Positions 24,171 to 33,798 of a DNA stretch of 64,000 nucleotides are shown here, one piece after another. The DNA lies in contig NZ_QUFI01000013.1 of assembly GCF_003478505.1 (NCBI RefSeq), positions 35,150 to 99,149 on the forward strand, read 5' to 3'. A program made the position numbers and the translations under genes. Position 1 is the stretch's first letter. Each line of letters begins with the position of its first letter. This DNA is from Clostridium sp. AF27-2AA (GTDB lineage: Bacteria > Bacillota > Clostridia > Lachnospirales > Lachnospiraceae). The notes beneath the pieces were generated by a model, which was not told the origin of the DNA, did no database searches, and worked only from the letters and a program-made list of their open reading frames with translations.

Positions 24171-25170
24171 ACGGTAAATTTGCGCTTTCTACTGTTTTGT
24201 CCCGCAGCATCAGATCAGCAACTGCCTCTTTCGCGGACTTTCCGTCGAACAGTACTTCATTGACTGCCTCGATGATCGGCATGGACACCTGATACTTTTT
24301 GGCAAGAGCCAGACCGGCCTTGGCAGAATAGACGCCCTCTACCACCATCTGAACCTCGTCCATGGCCTCCTTCATGGAATAACCTTTTCCGATCAGGATT
24401 CCGGCACGGCGGTTGCGGCTGTGCATGCTAGCACAGGTTACGATCAGGTCTCCGATCCCGGTAAGACCGGCAAAGGTTTCCAGCTTTCCGCCCATGGCCA
24501 TGCCAAGCCGGCTGATCTCCGCCACGCCCCGGGTAATGAGGGCTGCCTTGGTGTTGTCACCATACCCAAGTCCGTCTGCGATTCCCGCTGCCAGGGCGAT
24601 GACATTTTTCAGCGCCCCGCCAATCTCAATCCCCAGGATATCCGGGCTGATATACACGCGGAATACCGGACTCATGAAGATGTTCTGGATCTTCTCTGCT
24701 GTTTTCCGTGTCTTCGCTCCGGCGACACAGGTAGTCGGAAGGCCGCGGCTCACTTCCTCCGCATGACTCGGTCCGGAAAGAACAGTAACATCAGCACCCG
24801 GAAGCTCCTCCTCCAGAATATCCGTCAGTGTCATGAGGGTTGCCTCCTCAATGCCCTTGGCCACATTAACCACCAGCTGTCCTTCTTTTAAGAAAGGCTT
24901 CATCTTCCGGGCAGTCTCCCGCACATAGATGGAAGGAACCGCCACCACCAGAAGGTCTTTCTCCTTCATGGCACGTTCCAGGTCAGAGGTAAATTCCATA
25001 TCGTCCGGAAGCACCAGATCCGGAAGCGTCTTTAAGCGGTGCTCTGTCCGCAGACTCTCTGCCTCCTTTTCAAAGGCAGACCATTCCGTCACCTGATGGC
25101 CGTTCTCGTGAAGCAGAAATGCAAGGGCGGTGCCCCAGCTTCCTGCACCGATTATACTCACATTTGCCAT
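24166..25170 (-). CDS. gpsA: Glycerol-3-phosphate dehydrogenase [NAD(P)+]
   Basis: Reduces dihydroxyacetone phosphate to sn-glycerol 3-phosphate for membrane lipid synthesis. The 334 residues have the N-terminal NAD(P) motif VSIIGAGSWGTALAFLL, VVAVPSIYVRET, VLSGPSHAEEVSRG, the catalytic lysine in ALKNVIALAAGIADGLGYGDN and the domain-2 GLTGIGDLIVTC. ATG 25170 has AAAGGA 7 bases upstream. It follows plsY by 4 bases, coupling the product G3P to its acyltransferase. spoIVA, the classical downstream neighbour, is 6.6 kb further on. Confidence 0.97.
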   Translation of the reverse strand: MANVSIIGAGSWGTALAFLLHENGHQVTEWSAFEKEAESLRTEHRLKTLPDLVLPDDMEFTSDLERAMKEKDLLVVAVPSIYVRETARKMKPFLKEGQLVVNVAKGIEEATLMTLTDILEEELPGADVTVLSGPSHAEEVSRGLPTTCVAGAKTRKTAEKIQNIFMSPVFRVYISPDILGIEIGGALKNVIALAAGIADGLGYGDNTKAALITRGVAEISRLGMAMGGKLETFAGLTGIGDLIVTCASMHSRNRRAGILIGKGYSMKEAMDEVQMVVEGVYSAKAGLALAKKYQVSMPIIEAVNEVLFDGKSAKEAVADLMLRDKTVESANLPW

Positions 25171-25174
25171 AGGT

Positions 25175-25810
25175 CTATTCCTTTCTGGCACCCAGCTTGT
25201 TTTCCGTGCCGCTTAACAGTCGTTTGATGTTGGTGTGATGGCGCCAGATCCCCATGGCGGAGATCAGGCCTGCCAGCACATAGAATTCCGTCAGATGTGC
25301 CGCCCCAATGCCGAAATCCCCACGGGCACCGAAAAACACCATACCGATAAAGAAGCAGATCATCACCAGGATGGATCCCAGGGATACATAGCGGGTAATG
25401 GCTACTGCAGCCACAAACACCACCAGACAGACCAGCATCACACGCCAGTCTGTAGAGGCCAGAAGCCCGGCGGAGGCCGCAATGCCCTTGCCACCCTTAA
25501 ATTCCATATAAAACGGGAAATTATGTCCCAGGATCACGCCAAAGCCGGTGTAGAGCAGGTATACATACAGAAGCTCGGGCTGGCTGCGAAACAATACTCT
25601 TGTGATCAGGCATGCAGCGATCATCTTGCCTGCGTCACCCAGGAATACGATCAGTCCGGCCTTTTTGCCCATCACACGCAGGACATTGGTGCTGCCGGAG
25701 TTTCCACTTCCGTAATTACGGATATCCATATGCTTGGATCTGCTGTAGAGATAGCCGGTCTGAAACAGACCAAACACATAACCCATTACCAGACAAAGTA
25801 CTCGTTCCAT
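25175..25810 (-). CDS. plsY: Glycerol-3-phosphate acyltransferase PlsY
   Basis: Inner membrane enzyme that transfers the acyl chain of acyl-phosphate to G3P, first committed step of phospholipid synthesis; the acyl-phosphate is made by PlsX (47011-48024). The 211 residues show SGNSGSTNVLRVMGKKAG, the PlsY signature, GHNFPFYMEFKGGKGIAAS and about five membrane segments. It is adjacent to der upstream and gpsA downstream. Confidence 0.95.
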   Translation of the reverse strand: MERVLCLVMGYVFGLFQTGYLYSRSKHMDIRNYGSGNSGSTNVLRVMGKKAGLIVFLGDAGKMIAACLITRVLFRSQPELLYVYLLYTGFGVILGHNFPFYMEFKGGKGIAASAGLLASTDWRVMLVCLVVFVAAVAITRYVSLGSILVMICFFIGMVFFGARGDFGIGAAHLTEFYVLAGLISAMGIWRHHTNIKRLLSGTENKLGARKE

Positions 25811-27139
25811 TTACTCCTCCTTTCCATTCCTTTCGCGGATCAGGAATTTCAGAGCCGTACCCTTAAATCCGAAGGATTCGCGGATGCGGTTTTCCAGGTA
25901 TCTCACATAGGAGAAATGCATCAGTTCTTTGTCATTTACGAAAATAACGAAGGTCGGCGGCTTTACGGCTACCTGGGTCATGTAATACAGCTTCAGACGC
26001 TTGCCCTTGTCAGACGGCGGCTGCTGCATTGCAACAGCTTCAGTCATGATCTCATTGAGCACGCCGGTGGCGATACGCATGGTCTGGTTCTCGCGCACCA
26101 TATCAATGAGCTCAAACATCTTGTTCATACGCTGTCCGGTTACGGCAGAGATAAATACCATCTCAGCATACTGCATGAAGGACAGGGTATCCTTGATCTT
26201 TTTGGTGAACTCGTAGATAGTCTTGTCGTTCTTCTCGATGGCATCCCACTTGTTGACGGCAACGATGATGCCCTTGCCCCTGTCATGGGCGATGCCGGCA
26301 ATCTTTGCGTCCTGCTCCGTCACACCCTCAGTTGCATCAATGACCAGAATAACCACATCCGCACGTTCCACGGCAGATACGGTACGAATGATACTGTAGC
26401 GTTCCAGATCCTCTTTGATCTTGCTTTTACGGCGCAGTCCGGCGGTATCAATAAAGATATACTCCGTTTCGTTGTATACGACCTCGGTATCGACCGCATC
26501 ACGGGTAGTACCCGCAATGTTGGAAACGATCACGCGGTTCTCGCCCAGCAGCTTATTAATAATAGAAGACTTTCCTACGTTCGGCTTACCGATGATGGCT
26601 ACCTTCGGACGGTCATCCTCCTCTTCCTCTAACTGTTCCAGGGTAAAATGCCTGGACACCTCGTCTAACAGATCACCGATCCCCAGACGGGAAGCCGCGG
26701 ATACCGGAATCGGATCGCCGATTCCCAGGTTATAGAACTCGTAGACATCGTTTCCGAATTTCTGGATGCTGTCCACCTTGTTTACCGCGAGGACCACCGG
26801 CTTTCCGGATTTGCGGAGCATGTCCGCAACCTTAGAGTCAGAATCCTGCAGACCCTGACGTACATCCACGATGAAGATAATGACATCTGCAGTGTCAATG
26901 GCAATCTGTGCCTGCTCTCTCATCTGAGACAAAATAATGTCACGGCTGTCCGGCTCAATACCACCGGTATCAACCAGGGTAAAGTTCATGTTCAGCCAGT
27001 TGCAGTCCGCATAAATACGGTCTCTGGTTACTCCCGGCGTATCCTTTACGATGGAAATGGTCTCCCCTGCCAGTACATTGAACAGGGTGGATTTTCCAAC
27101 GTTTGGACGCCCTACAATGGCAACGATTGGTTTACTCAT
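25811..27139 (-). CDS. der: Ribosome-associated GTPase Der (EngA)
   Basis: 50S assembly GTPase with two G domains and a C-terminal KH-like domain; 442 residues. First domain: [29 protein letters not shown]. Second: [31 protein letters not shown]. The C-terminal part includes [17 protein letters not shown]. Its start overlaps the end of the radical SAM gene by 8 bases and plsY begins one base after it. Confidence 0.97.
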   Translation of the reverse strand: MSKPIVAIVGRPNVGKSTLFNVLAGETISIVKDTPGVTRDRIYADCNWLNMNFTLVDTGGIEPDSRDIILSQMREQAQIAIDTADVIIFIVDVRQGLQDSDSKVADMLRKSGKPVVLAVNKVDSIQKFGNDVYEFYNLGIGDPIPVSAASRLGIGDLLDEVSRHFTLEQLEEEEDDRPKVAIIGKPNVGKSSIINKLLGENRVIVSNIAGTTRDAVDTEVVYNETEYIFIDTAGLRRKSKIKEDLERYSIIRTVSAVERADVVILVIDATEGVTEQDAKIAGIAHDRGKGIIVAVNKWDAIEKNDKTIYEFTKKIKDTLSFMQYAEMVFISAVTGQRMNKMFELIDMVRENQTMRIATGVLNEIMTEAVAMQQPPSDKGKRLKLYYMTQVAVKPPTFVIFVNDKELMHFSYVRYLENRIRESFGFKGTALKFLIRERNGKEE

Positions 27140-28508
27140 GTGTGATCTCCTTTAATTCATATCCGTCGTAGACGGTATCTTGTTCTTCTTCCAGGCCAAG
27201 AACGGCATCCACCAGATCCTGACCGCTTGATTTTACAATATTCACCGGAACTTGTAAAGCGTTTTGCACATCGGCGCGGGTGAGGTCATCCAGAAATACC
27301 TCCTCGCCACTCCGAAACATGCAGATTGGAAGCAGCAGACGCTCGCCAAGCGGCACCACCGACATCTGCTTCTTTAAATCCTGTCCGGTGATCAGACCGG
27401 CCACGGTGATGCTTTCTCCGAAAAAGTCATTGCGGATCGCGTACAGATGCACCTTTTTCTGAGGAAACTTTGCCTCGATCTTATCCAGCTGCTTTCTCAG
27501 ATAAGGGTAAGCCAGCCGGCCCGTAGCAATGGACAACTCCTCCGGCTTTACCGGAAGATCCTCCGGCAATGCCTCAAGCGCTTCTGTTACCTCGGTGTCG
27601 AGAAGACGCAGCATGCCCACGCCATTCTCCAGCTGCGGGTATCCGTCGTAACGCTCTGTCTCCGGCAGCTCCCGCTCTGCCAGAATATAGAATTCATCGC
27701 TGGCATGGATGAAGTGCATGCCATACTGCTCATATATGATCTTCTGCCATTTTTCAATGATATCAATGGCATTCTCTGCATCTTCCTTCTCAAAGGGCTT
27801 TAACGGATACAGACCGTCCCGGTATCTGGAGAGCCCTACCGGAACGACGGAAGCGCTCTTCATATAAGGAAGATACTTTGTCATATCCCGGATGGTATGA
27901 TCCAGCTCTTCCCGGTCATTCACGCCCTTGCACAGCACGATCTGTCCGTTCATGGGTATGCCGGCCTCACAAAGACGGTCGATCTTTTTTAATGCTTCTC
28001 CCGCAAAGCGGTTATGGAGCATCTCGCAGCGCAGCTTCGGATTGGTGGTGTGCACCGAAATGTTGATCGGCGCCAGCTTAAAATCAATGATACGCTGGAT
28101 GTCATGCTCTTTCATGTTGGTCAGCGTCACATAGTTTCCCTGAAGGAAGGAAAGACGGGAATCATCGTCCTTAAAATAAAGGGTTTCGCGCATGCCCGGC
28201 GGCATCTGGTCGATGAAGCAGAAAATACACTTGTTGCTGCAGGACTTGTAATCACTCATAAGTCCGTTCTCAAAGGTAATTCCAAGATCCTGGTACTCAT
28301 TTTCAATTTCCAGCTCCCACTGTTCGCCGTCTGCCTTTTCCACCAGCATGACCATGCTTTCGCTGTCTACATAATATTCATAATCAAAGATATCTTCCAC
28401 TTCGTTTCCATTGATCGTAAGTAAACGGTCTCCCGGCTCCAGCTCCAGTTCCTCTGCAATGGAACCCGGGTCAACGGATTTTATCAGATGTCCTTTTTGT
28501 TTCTTCAT
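27132..28508 (-). CDS. DUF512 radical SAM protein with PDZ-like N-terminus
   Basis: A 458-residue protein. Residues 1-70 resemble a PDZ domain ([20 protein letters not shown]), then a [4Fe-4S] radical SAM motif [20 protein letters not shown] (CxxxCxxC), the core, and the DUF512 domain (residues 260-450). The substrate is unknown; it is conserved next to der in Clostridia. ATG 28508 has AAGGA 6 bases upstream and a promoter at 28583-28611; a longer reading would start between them. It overlaps der by 8 bases and is divergent from prs. Confidence 0.88.
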   Translation of the reverse strand: MKKQKGHLIKSVDPGSIAEELELEPGDRLLTINGNEVEDIFDYEYYVDSESMVMLVEKADGEQWELEIENEYQDLGITFENGLMSDYKSCSNKCIFCFIDQMPPGMRETLYFKDDDSRLSFLQGNYVTLTNMKEHDIQRIIDFKLAPINISVHTTNPKLRCEMLHNRFAGEALKKIDRLCEAGIPMNGQIVLCKGVNDREELDHTIRDMTKYLPYMKSASVVPVGLSRYRDGLYPLKPFEKEDAENAIDIIEKWQKIIYEQYGMHFIHASDEFYILAERELPETERYDGYPQLENGVGMLRLLDTEVTEALEALPEDLPVKPEELSIATGRLAYPYLRKQLDKIEAKFPQKKVHLYAIRNDFFGESITVAGLITGQDLKKQMSVVPLGERLLLPICMFRSGEEVFLDDLTRADVQNALQVPVNIVKSSGQDLVDAVLGLEEEQDTVYDGYELKEITHE

Positions 28509-28582
28509 AGATATTCCTTTCCAGCAGATGTTCAGGGCCTGCTCTGACATGGGTCATCCGGCTGTCAATCTGCACTCTTTTC

Positions 28583-28611
28583 ATCATAACAAGATTCCTG
28601 TTCTTTGTCAA
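28583..28611 (-). promoter_or_regulatory. Promoter for radical SAM-der-plsY-gpsA
   Basis: TTGACA (28606-28611) and TATGAT (28583-28588), 17 bases apart on the minus strand. Confidence 0.85.
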
Positions 28612-28682
28612 AGCAATCGGCCTCCGGTTTTGGGTGGATTTACCTGTTTTTTTGTTTTTTTTTACAAAATTCCCCAAGGCTC

Positions 28683-28711
28683 TTGACGCTTGCTTTTTTT
28701 AAGGATATAAA
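28683..28711 (+). promoter_or_regulatory. prs promoter
   Basis: TTGACG (28683-28688) and TATAAA (28706-28711), 17 bases apart. It places the start of transcription downstream of the earliest in-frame ATG codons, which supports ATG 28758 as the prs start. Confidence 0.8.
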
Positions 28712-28757
28712 TATGTTGGATTATAATGAACTATTTTACCTGAAGGAGTATGTACCA

Positions 28758-29966
28758 ATGGCTAACAACTACGTGTTTAATGACATTTTACCGGTAGCGC
28801 CGTTAAAGCTCGCTGCCCTGGAAAGCTGCAAGGATCTGGCAACCAAGGTAAACGATCACATTGTTACCTTCCGCCGCAATGATACCGTGGAGCTGCTTCG
28901 CCGCCAGCAGGATTTAAACTACCGCGGCTACGATGTAGATTCCTATCTTCTTGACTGCAAATGCCCGCGTTTCGGTTCCGGTGAGGCAAAGGCCGTTATT
29001 AACGAATCTGTCCGCGGCGCGGATCTGTTTGCAATGGTAGATGTAACCAACTACAGCATCCCGTACAGCGTATGCGGCTACACCAACCACATGTCCCCGG
29101 ATGACCATTTCCAGGACTTAAAGCGCATCATCGGTGCTTCCGTAGCCACCGCACACCGTGTTAATGTTGTTATGCCTTTCTTATATGAAGGACGTCAGCA
29201 CAAGCGTACCAAGCGCGAGTCCTTAGACTGCGCAATGGCACTGGAGGAGCTGATCTCCATGGGCGTTTCCAACATCATCACCTTCGATGCCCATGACCCG
29301 CGCGTTCAGAACGCCATTCCGTTAAGCGGCTTCGATAACTTCATGCCGACTTACCAGTTTGTAAAGTCTCTGTTCACCCACGACACCTCCTTAAAGATCG
29401 ACAAGGATCATCTTATGATCATCAGCCCGGATGAGGGTGCCATGAACCGTGCCGTATACCTGGCCAACAACCTCGGTGTTGATATGGGTATGTTCTATAA
29501 GCGCCGTGACTACTCCAGAGTCATTGACGGCCGCAACCCGATCGTCGCCCACGAGTTTTTAGGTACTTCCGTAGAAGGAAAGACCGTTCTCATCATTGAC
29601 GATATGATCGCATCCGGCGAGAGCATGTTAGACACCGCCAGAGAGTTAAAGGAGCGCAAGGCAGAGAAAGTCATCATCTGCTGCACCTTCGGCCTGTTCA
29701 CCGCCGGTCTGGAAAAATTTGACCAGTACTATCAGAATGGCTACATTGACTATGTCATTACCACCAACTTAAACTACCGCCCGAAAGAGCTGTTAGACCG
29801 CGAGTGGTATCTGGAGGCTGACATGAGTAAATATCTTGCAGCCATCATCAACTCCTTCAACCACGACGTTTCTATCGGAGCTGCCCTGTCTCCGACCGAA
29901 AAGATCCAGAAGCTGGTAAAACGCTACCAGGCAGGCGGATACGATTATTATCAGACCATCCAGTAA
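28758..29966 (+). CDS. prs: Ribose-phosphate pyrophosphokinase, long clostridial form
   Basis: Makes PRPP from ribose 5-phosphate and ATP. The 402 residues are longer than the usual ~315 of PRPP synthetase, with an N-terminal part starting MANNYVFNDILPVAPLKL. The active-site loops are present: ITFDAHDPRVQN, SPDEGAMNRA, and the PRPP-binding TVLIIDDMIASGESMLDTA. Codons are strongly biased and TTA-rich for leucine. AAGGAG precedes ATG 28758 by 9 bases. It stands alone between divergent and convergent neighbours and ends in a clear terminator. The extra length is typical of a group found in Lachnospiraceae. Confidence 0.9.
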   Translation: MANNYVFNDILPVAPLKLAALESCKDLATKVNDHIVTFRRNDTVELLRRQQDLNYRGYDVDSYLLDCKCPRFGSGEAKAVINESVRGADLFAMVDVTNYSIPYSVCGYTNHMSPDDHFQDLKRIIGASVATAHRVNVVMPFLYEGRQHKRTKRESLDCAMALEELISMGVSNIITFDAHDPRVQNAIPLSGFDNFMPTYQFVKSLFTHDTSLKIDKDHLMIISPDEGAMNRAVYLANNLGVDMGMFYKRRDYSRVIDGRNPIVAHEFLGTSVEGKTVLIIDDMIASGESMLDTARELKERKAEKVIICCTFGLFTAGLEKFDQYYQNGYIDYVITTNLNYRPKELLDREWYLEADMSKYLAAIINSFNHDVSIGAALSPTEKIQKLVKRYQAGGYDYYQTIQ

Positions 29967-29982
29967 ATTTTAATAGGGTCGC

Positions 29983-30032
29983 AAAAAAGAGCTTCACGCA
30001 GCGTATATAAGTGCTGTGCGAAGCTCTTTTTG
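29983..30032 (+). terminator. Bidirectional terminator between prs and pgeF
   Basis: AAAAAGAGCTTC and GAAGCTCTTTTT flank a loop, with additional inner CGCAGC/GCTGTGCG pairing. Both ends carry A or T runs, so it can end both prs (plus) and pgeF (minus). Confidence 0.93.
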
Positions 30033-30044
30033 TCTAATATGATT

Positions 30045-30962
30045 TTATCCCTGCTCTCTGAGAGCCAGAAAGGCTGCCAGATTTCCCCGCTCCGTTCCCA
30101 TGATCCGGTGAGAAAACAGGTGTGCCGGATTGCACCGGGTACAGATATCCGTTGTATGGATCTGGTCTGCCGGGATTCCTGCCTCCCGGAGCACGATCTG
30201 GTTTGCTCGCCACAGATCCACCTGATACTTTCCGTCGGACTTTTGGTAAAACAGATCGTTATGGTACTGCTTTGCAAAGCCATCGGCAAATTCCGCAGCC
30301 ACCTCCGGTCCTACCTCAAAGCAGTCCTGGCAGATACTCGGCCCAATGCAGGCAATGACATTCGCCGGTTCTGTGCCGTATTCCCGGTTCATGGCCTCCA
30401 GTGTGGCTTTTCCCATGCGGTGCACCGTGCCCCTCCAGCCGGAATGGGACAGTCCGACAGCCCTGTGGACCGGATCCACAAAATACAGTGGCACACAGTC
30501 TGCGTAAAAAGTCACCAGCGTGATACCCGGAATATCCGTGATCAGGCCATCTACATCCTGATAATCCCGCTCTTTTACAATGCCCTTTCCCGCGTCTTCC
30601 TCCGTCACCTTGCGGACATTGGTGGTGTGGGTCTGGTAGGAAAGCACCATCTTCTCTGCATCGGTTCCGAGAACGGCTGCCATGCGGCGGTAATTTTCCA
30701 TTACATGCTGCGGATCATCATTCCGGGTAAAGCTAAAGTTCATGGTAGAGAACACGCCCTCGCTGACACCTCCGTGGCGGGTGGAAAAGGCATGGCTTAC
30801 CAGACCGGTGGCATCCAGAGCCGGAAAGGCCAGATAGGTAACGCCGTTTTTCTCACGGATTTCAATTTCCGATTTTTCCAAACCGCGCTCCATGCAGCAG
30901 CTTTCCGTCTGTCCTGCTGTTGTCATGCCGCTCTGCTTGCGAATCCATGCTTTCTGTTCCAT
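30045..30962 (-). CDS. pgeF: Peptidoglycan editing factor PgeF (DUF152)
   Basis: A laccase-fold zinc-binding protein that corrects peptidoglycan precursors; earlier called polyphenol oxidase. The 305 residues contain FSTRHGGVSEGVFSTMNFSF, ADCVPLYFVDPVHRAVGLSH, SGWRGTVHRMGKATLEAM and CIGPSICQDCFEVGPEV, the conserved His/Cys motifs. ATG 30962 is preceded by AAAGGAGAGG. It ends against the prs terminator, so it is the last gene of the long translation cluster transcribed from the right. Confidence 0.92.
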   Translation of the reverse strand: MEQKAWIRKQSGMTTAGQTESCCMERGLEKSEIEIREKNGVTYLAFPALDATGLVSHAFSTRHGGVSEGVFSTMNFSFTRNDDPQHVMENYRRMAAVLGTDAEKMVLSYQTHTTNVRKVTEEDAGKGIVKERDYQDVDGLITDIPGITLVTFYADCVPLYFVDPVHRAVGLSHSGWRGTVHRMGKATLEAMNREYGTEPANVIACIGPSICQDCFEVGPEVAAEFADGFAKQYHNDLFYQKSDGKYQVDLWRANQIVLREAGIPADQIHTTDICTRCNPAHLFSHRIMGTERGNLAAFLALREQG

Positions 30963-31037
30963 CTGTACCCTCTCCTTTTCGTTCTGAATTTTCCATATCT
31001 GCACTGAACTGCATATTCAGCACAATTTTCAATGTTC

Positions 31038-31394
31038 CTATGCGAACGCGTCCCGAATCCAGTTAATCTGATCTCCCAGTATACTCACCACATCAAAACG
31101 GCACGGCATGTCCTCGTGGTAATGTCGGCTGTACAGATAGAACTGCGCCGTATAGCGTATCCGCTGCTGCTTGATATGGCCAACCGCCTCCGCAGGCATA
31201 CCATTGCGTGCTGTTTTCCTGTATTTTACCTCGACAAATACCAGATACTGTCCGTCCATTCCGATCAGGTCGATCTCACCCTGGCGGCAGCGAAAATTCC
31301 GCTCCAGAATTTTCACACCCCGGCGGGTCAGAAAGTCTGCCGCCAGCTCTTCTTTCCGGGTTCCGGTCTCCCGTTTATTTTCTTTGTATTCCAT
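31038..31394 (-). CDS. YraN family (UPF0102) endonuclease-like protein
   Basis: A 118-residue Holliday junction resolvase-like fold. The N-terminal region EELAADFLTRRGVKILERNF leads to the nuclease motif CRQGEIDLIGMDGQYLVFV EVKYR (E, D, E-x-K residues). No proven function for this family. It lies 73 bases after rnhB, a standard partner. Confidence 0.88.
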   Translation of the reverse strand: MEYKENKRETGTRKEELAADFLTRRGVKILERNFRCRQGEIDLIGMDGQYLVFVEVKYRKTARNGMPAEAVGHIKQQRIRYTAQFYLYSRHYHEDMPCRFDVVSILGDQINWIRDAFA

Positions 31395-31467
31395 TCACAC
31401 CTGTGCCTTCTGATCACACTGTTTTTCCAGAAACCTGCTCTGTTCGTTTTCTGCATCCATCCTGCTT

Positions 31468-32112
31468 TTACACAAAATTCTTAATGAAGCTTCTTCTATG
31501 GATCGGGGTTGGTCCATACTCTTTCAGTGCCGCAATGTGCGCTGCGGTACCATATCCCTTGTGCTTGGCAAAACCATACTCCGGAAATAAGGTATCGTAC
31601 TCAACCATCATGTGATCCCTGGTCACCTTTGCTAAAATACTGGCTGCCGCAATGGAAACACTCTTGGCATCTCCCTTGATGATCGGCACCTGATTGATCT
31701 CCACCCTCGGAATGGTCACCGCGTCATTGAGCAGCAGATCCGGCTGCACGGAAAGCCCGGCAATGGCCTGGCGCATGGCTTCATAGGTGGCCTGTAAAAT
31801 ATTGATCTCATCGATCAGATCCGGCCCCACGATGCCAACACTCCAGGCAACCGCCTTTTCCTTGATTTCTGTAAACAGGGCTTCCCTGCGCTTTTCAGAA
31901 AGCTTCTTGGAATCGTTTAAAAACAGGATCTCACAATCCACCGGCAGGATCGCTGCCCCGGCCACCACCGGACCTGCTAATGGGCCACGGCCAGCCTCGT
32001 CGATGCCGCAGATGGCAGTACAGGCTGCGTAGGTATCCTCGTACTCCCGCATCAGAGCCAGACGGGCGCGCTCTGCTTCCAGCTTCTCTCCGGTTAAGGT
32101 TCTCAGTGCCAT
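31468..32112 (-). CDS. rnhB: Ribonuclease HII
   Basis: Removes single ribonucleotides and RNA primers from DNA. The 214 residues carry ICGIDEAGRGPLAGPVVAGA with two catalytic aspartates/glutamates, NDSKKLSEKRRE and IIKGDAKSVSIAAASILAKV. Conserved length and motifs. It lies 2 bases after rbgA. A second RNase H (rnhA) is at 13889-14371. Confidence 0.97.
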   Translation of the reverse strand: MALRTLTGEKLEAERARLALMREYEDTYAACTAICGIDEAGRGPLAGPVVAGAAILPVDCEILFLNDSKKLSEKRREALFTEIKEKAVAWSVGIVGPDLIDEINILQATYEAMRQAIAGLSVQPDLLLNDAVTIPRVEINQVPIIKGDAKSVSIAAASILAKVTRDHMMVEYDTLFPEYGFAKHKGYGTAAHIAALKEYGPTPIHRRSFIKNFV

Positions 32113-32114
32113 GC

Positions 32115-33035
32115 TTACGCCTCCCCGCTCTCGCTGCCCTGATCTGCAACGCCTGATTCCTGTACGGAATCCACTTTGTCCCCATCATTTTTCTTCACCG
32201 GAGGAAATTCCAGTGTAATGCGCCCCAGCTTTCCGCTGCGGTAATCATCGATCACCAGGGCTGCAGCACGGCTGTAATCCGGCTCACCGCCCTTTGCCAG
32301 GCACCCCCGCACCTTTGCCACCTGGATCAGCAGGTTTTCCTCAGAAGACTCATCAATCTTATAGCGGTCCTTCAATACATCCGGATAATGCTCCTGAAGC
32401 AGTTTCAGAAGTTCCAGAGCCAGCTCGTCTTTATTTAGGATTTCGTCATTGATGGAACCGATAAAGGCTAACAGCAGTCCCACTCTCTGATCTTCAAATT
32501 TTGGCCAGAGGATACCCGGGGTGTCCAGAAGCTCCAGAGTCTTGTTTAACCGGATCCACTGGTTTCCCTTGGTCACGCCCGGCTTATTTCCGGTCTTGGC
32601 ACAGGCCTTTCCCGCAAAAGAGTTGATAAAAGTAGATTTACCAACATTCGGGATTCCCACCACCATGGCGCGCACCGGTCGGTTCATGATGCCTCTGCGG
32701 CGGTCGCGCTCAATTTTTTCTTTGCAGGCTTCCTGAACCACTCCATTGATCTGCTTGATGCCGGCGCCGCTGCGGGAATTGATCTTCACAACAAAATATC
32801 CCTTTTCCTTAAACCAGCTGGTCCATGCCTCATTGTAGCGTTCGCTGGACAGATCCGACTTATTTAACAGGATCAGTCTTGCCTTTCCCTTTCCAAGCTC
32901 ATCAATATCCGGGTTACGGCTTGCTAACGGCACACGGGCGTCAACTACTTCGATGATCAGGTCGATCAGCTTGATGTCTTCTTTCATGGCACGCTTTGCT
33001 TTGGTCATGTGCCCTGGATACCACTGTATATTCAC
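32115..33035 (-). CDS. rbgA: Ribosome biogenesis GTPase RbgA (YlqF)
   Basis: Circularly permuted GTPase for late 50S assembly. The 306 residues begin MNIQWYPGHMTKAKRAM with the family motif, then G4 LLNKSDL comes before G1 GIPNVGKSTFINSFAG and G3 DTPGILWPKF, which is the permuted order. The C-terminal tail (residues 285-306) is acidic and looks variable. It follows lepB by 39 bases. Confidence 0.96.
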   Translation of the reverse strand: MNIQWYPGHMTKAKRAMKEDIKLIDLIIEVVDARVPLASRNPDIDELGKGKARLILLNKSDLSSERYNEAWTSWFKEKGYFVVKINSRSGAGIKQINGVVQEACKEKIERDRRRGIMNRPVRAMVVGIPNVGKSTFINSFAGKACAKTGNKPGVTKGNQWIRLNKTLELLDTPGILWPKFEDQRVGLLLAFIGSINDEILNKDELALELLKLLQEHYPDVLKDRYKIDESSEENLLIQVAKVRGCLAKGGEPDYSRAAALVIDDYRSGKLGRITLEFPPVKKNDGDKVDSVQESGVADQGSESGEA

Positions 33036-33074
33036 GACATTTCCTCCTATATTTTCGTATTATTATCTATCATC

Positions 33075-33635
33075 TCAGGACCGGATCAGACTGATATGGA
33101 TCAGCGGAAACATACGCAGCCACACTTTTCCAATGATCTGGTCTTCCCGGACATTGCCAATGTTGGCAAACCGGCTGTCCTCACTGCTGTCCGGGTTATC
33201 CCCCAGCAGAAAATATTCTTTATCTTCTAATTGAACTGGATTCTCTGCCAGTCCGGAAAGAGAAATCTTTCGGTCCCCGGGCAGCGAAACCTGTTCCTGA
33301 TTCACATACAATTTCCCGTCTATGATCTGGACCACATCTCCGGGAACGGCCACAACTCGCTTCACGTTGGTCTTCTGGTCCTCCCGCTCAAACACGACCA
33401 CATCCATACGGTCCGGCTTTCCGATCTCATAGGTCAGCCGGTTCATCAAAACAACATCACCGGAATTTAAAAGCGGATACATGGACTGCCCGTTCACCGT
33501 GACCTGCGTTCCGAAAAACATCAGGCAGAACCAGGCAAAAGCCAGCGCCACTACCACATCCACAATCCAGCTGCAGATCTTCCGGATCATATTCTGTTCA
33601 TCACTCAGATAAAAATCCACCTGTTTATGCTCCAT
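33075..33635 (-). CDS. lepB: Signal peptidase I
   Basis: Cleaves signal peptides of exported proteins. The 186 residues have one membrane segment (CSWIVDVVVALAFAWFCLMFF), the catalytic Ser region VNGQSMYPLLNSGDVVLM, the Lys in NVKRVVAVPGDVVQ and the C-terminal box GDNPDSSEDSR. The start is uncertain: ATG 33635 has a poor site, and a GTG six codons earlier (33653) has AAGGTG 9 bases upstream. Both agree with the transcription terminator at 33692-33721, which rules out the longer reading. It precedes rbgA. Confidence 0.93.
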   Translation of the reverse strand: MEHKQVDFYLSDEQNMIRKICSWIVDVVVALAFAWFCLMFFGTQVTVNGQSMYPLLNSGDVVLMNRLTYEIGKPDRMDVVVFEREDQKTNVKRVVAVPGDVVQIIDGKLYVNQEQVSLPGDRKISLSGLAENPVQLEDKEYFLLGDNPDSSEDSRFANIGNVREDQIIGKVWLRMFPLIHISLIRS

Positions 33636-33691
33636 TCTACCGTGTGTTCTCACGGACAAAAACACCTTCTGTAAATACCATTCCACATGGC

Positions 33692-33721
33692 AAAAAGGGG
33701 GAAGTTGCTTGCAACTCCCCC
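33692..33721 (-). terminator. Terminator downstream of rplS
   Basis: On the minus strand GGGGGAGTTGC and GCAACTTCCCCC (one bulged base) with a short loop, then TTTTTG. Confidence 0.88.
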
Positions 33722-33762
33722 ACTTTCCTGTTCTGCGCGTCCTGAGCGCATAATACGCAGAA

Positions 33763-33783
33763 AGGGACAATTTTCATTGTCCC
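33763..33783 (-). terminator. First terminator-like hairpin after rplS
   Basis: GGGACAAT and ATTGTCCC form a perfect 8-bp stem with a 4-base loop, followed by TTTC. It stands about 16 bases after the rplS stop, in tandem with a stronger one at 33692-33721. Confidence 0.6.
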
Positions 33784-33798
33784 CTGTTCCACGCAAAA

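Noticed and set aside
25235..26632. A 465-codon open frame on the plus strand
   Set aside because: It is antisense to plsY and der, has no ribosome binding site or recognisable domain, and those two genes are certain.
30030..31007. A 325-codon plus-strand frame
   Set aside because: Antisense to pgeF, which has clear laccase-fold motifs; the frame is a G+C-driven shadow.
31460..31500. Possible fourth copy of the dispersed repeat at the rnhB 3' end
   Set aside because: Only a short AATT-rich match with no complementary arms or GTATGA flank; it fits normal RNase HII coding sequence.
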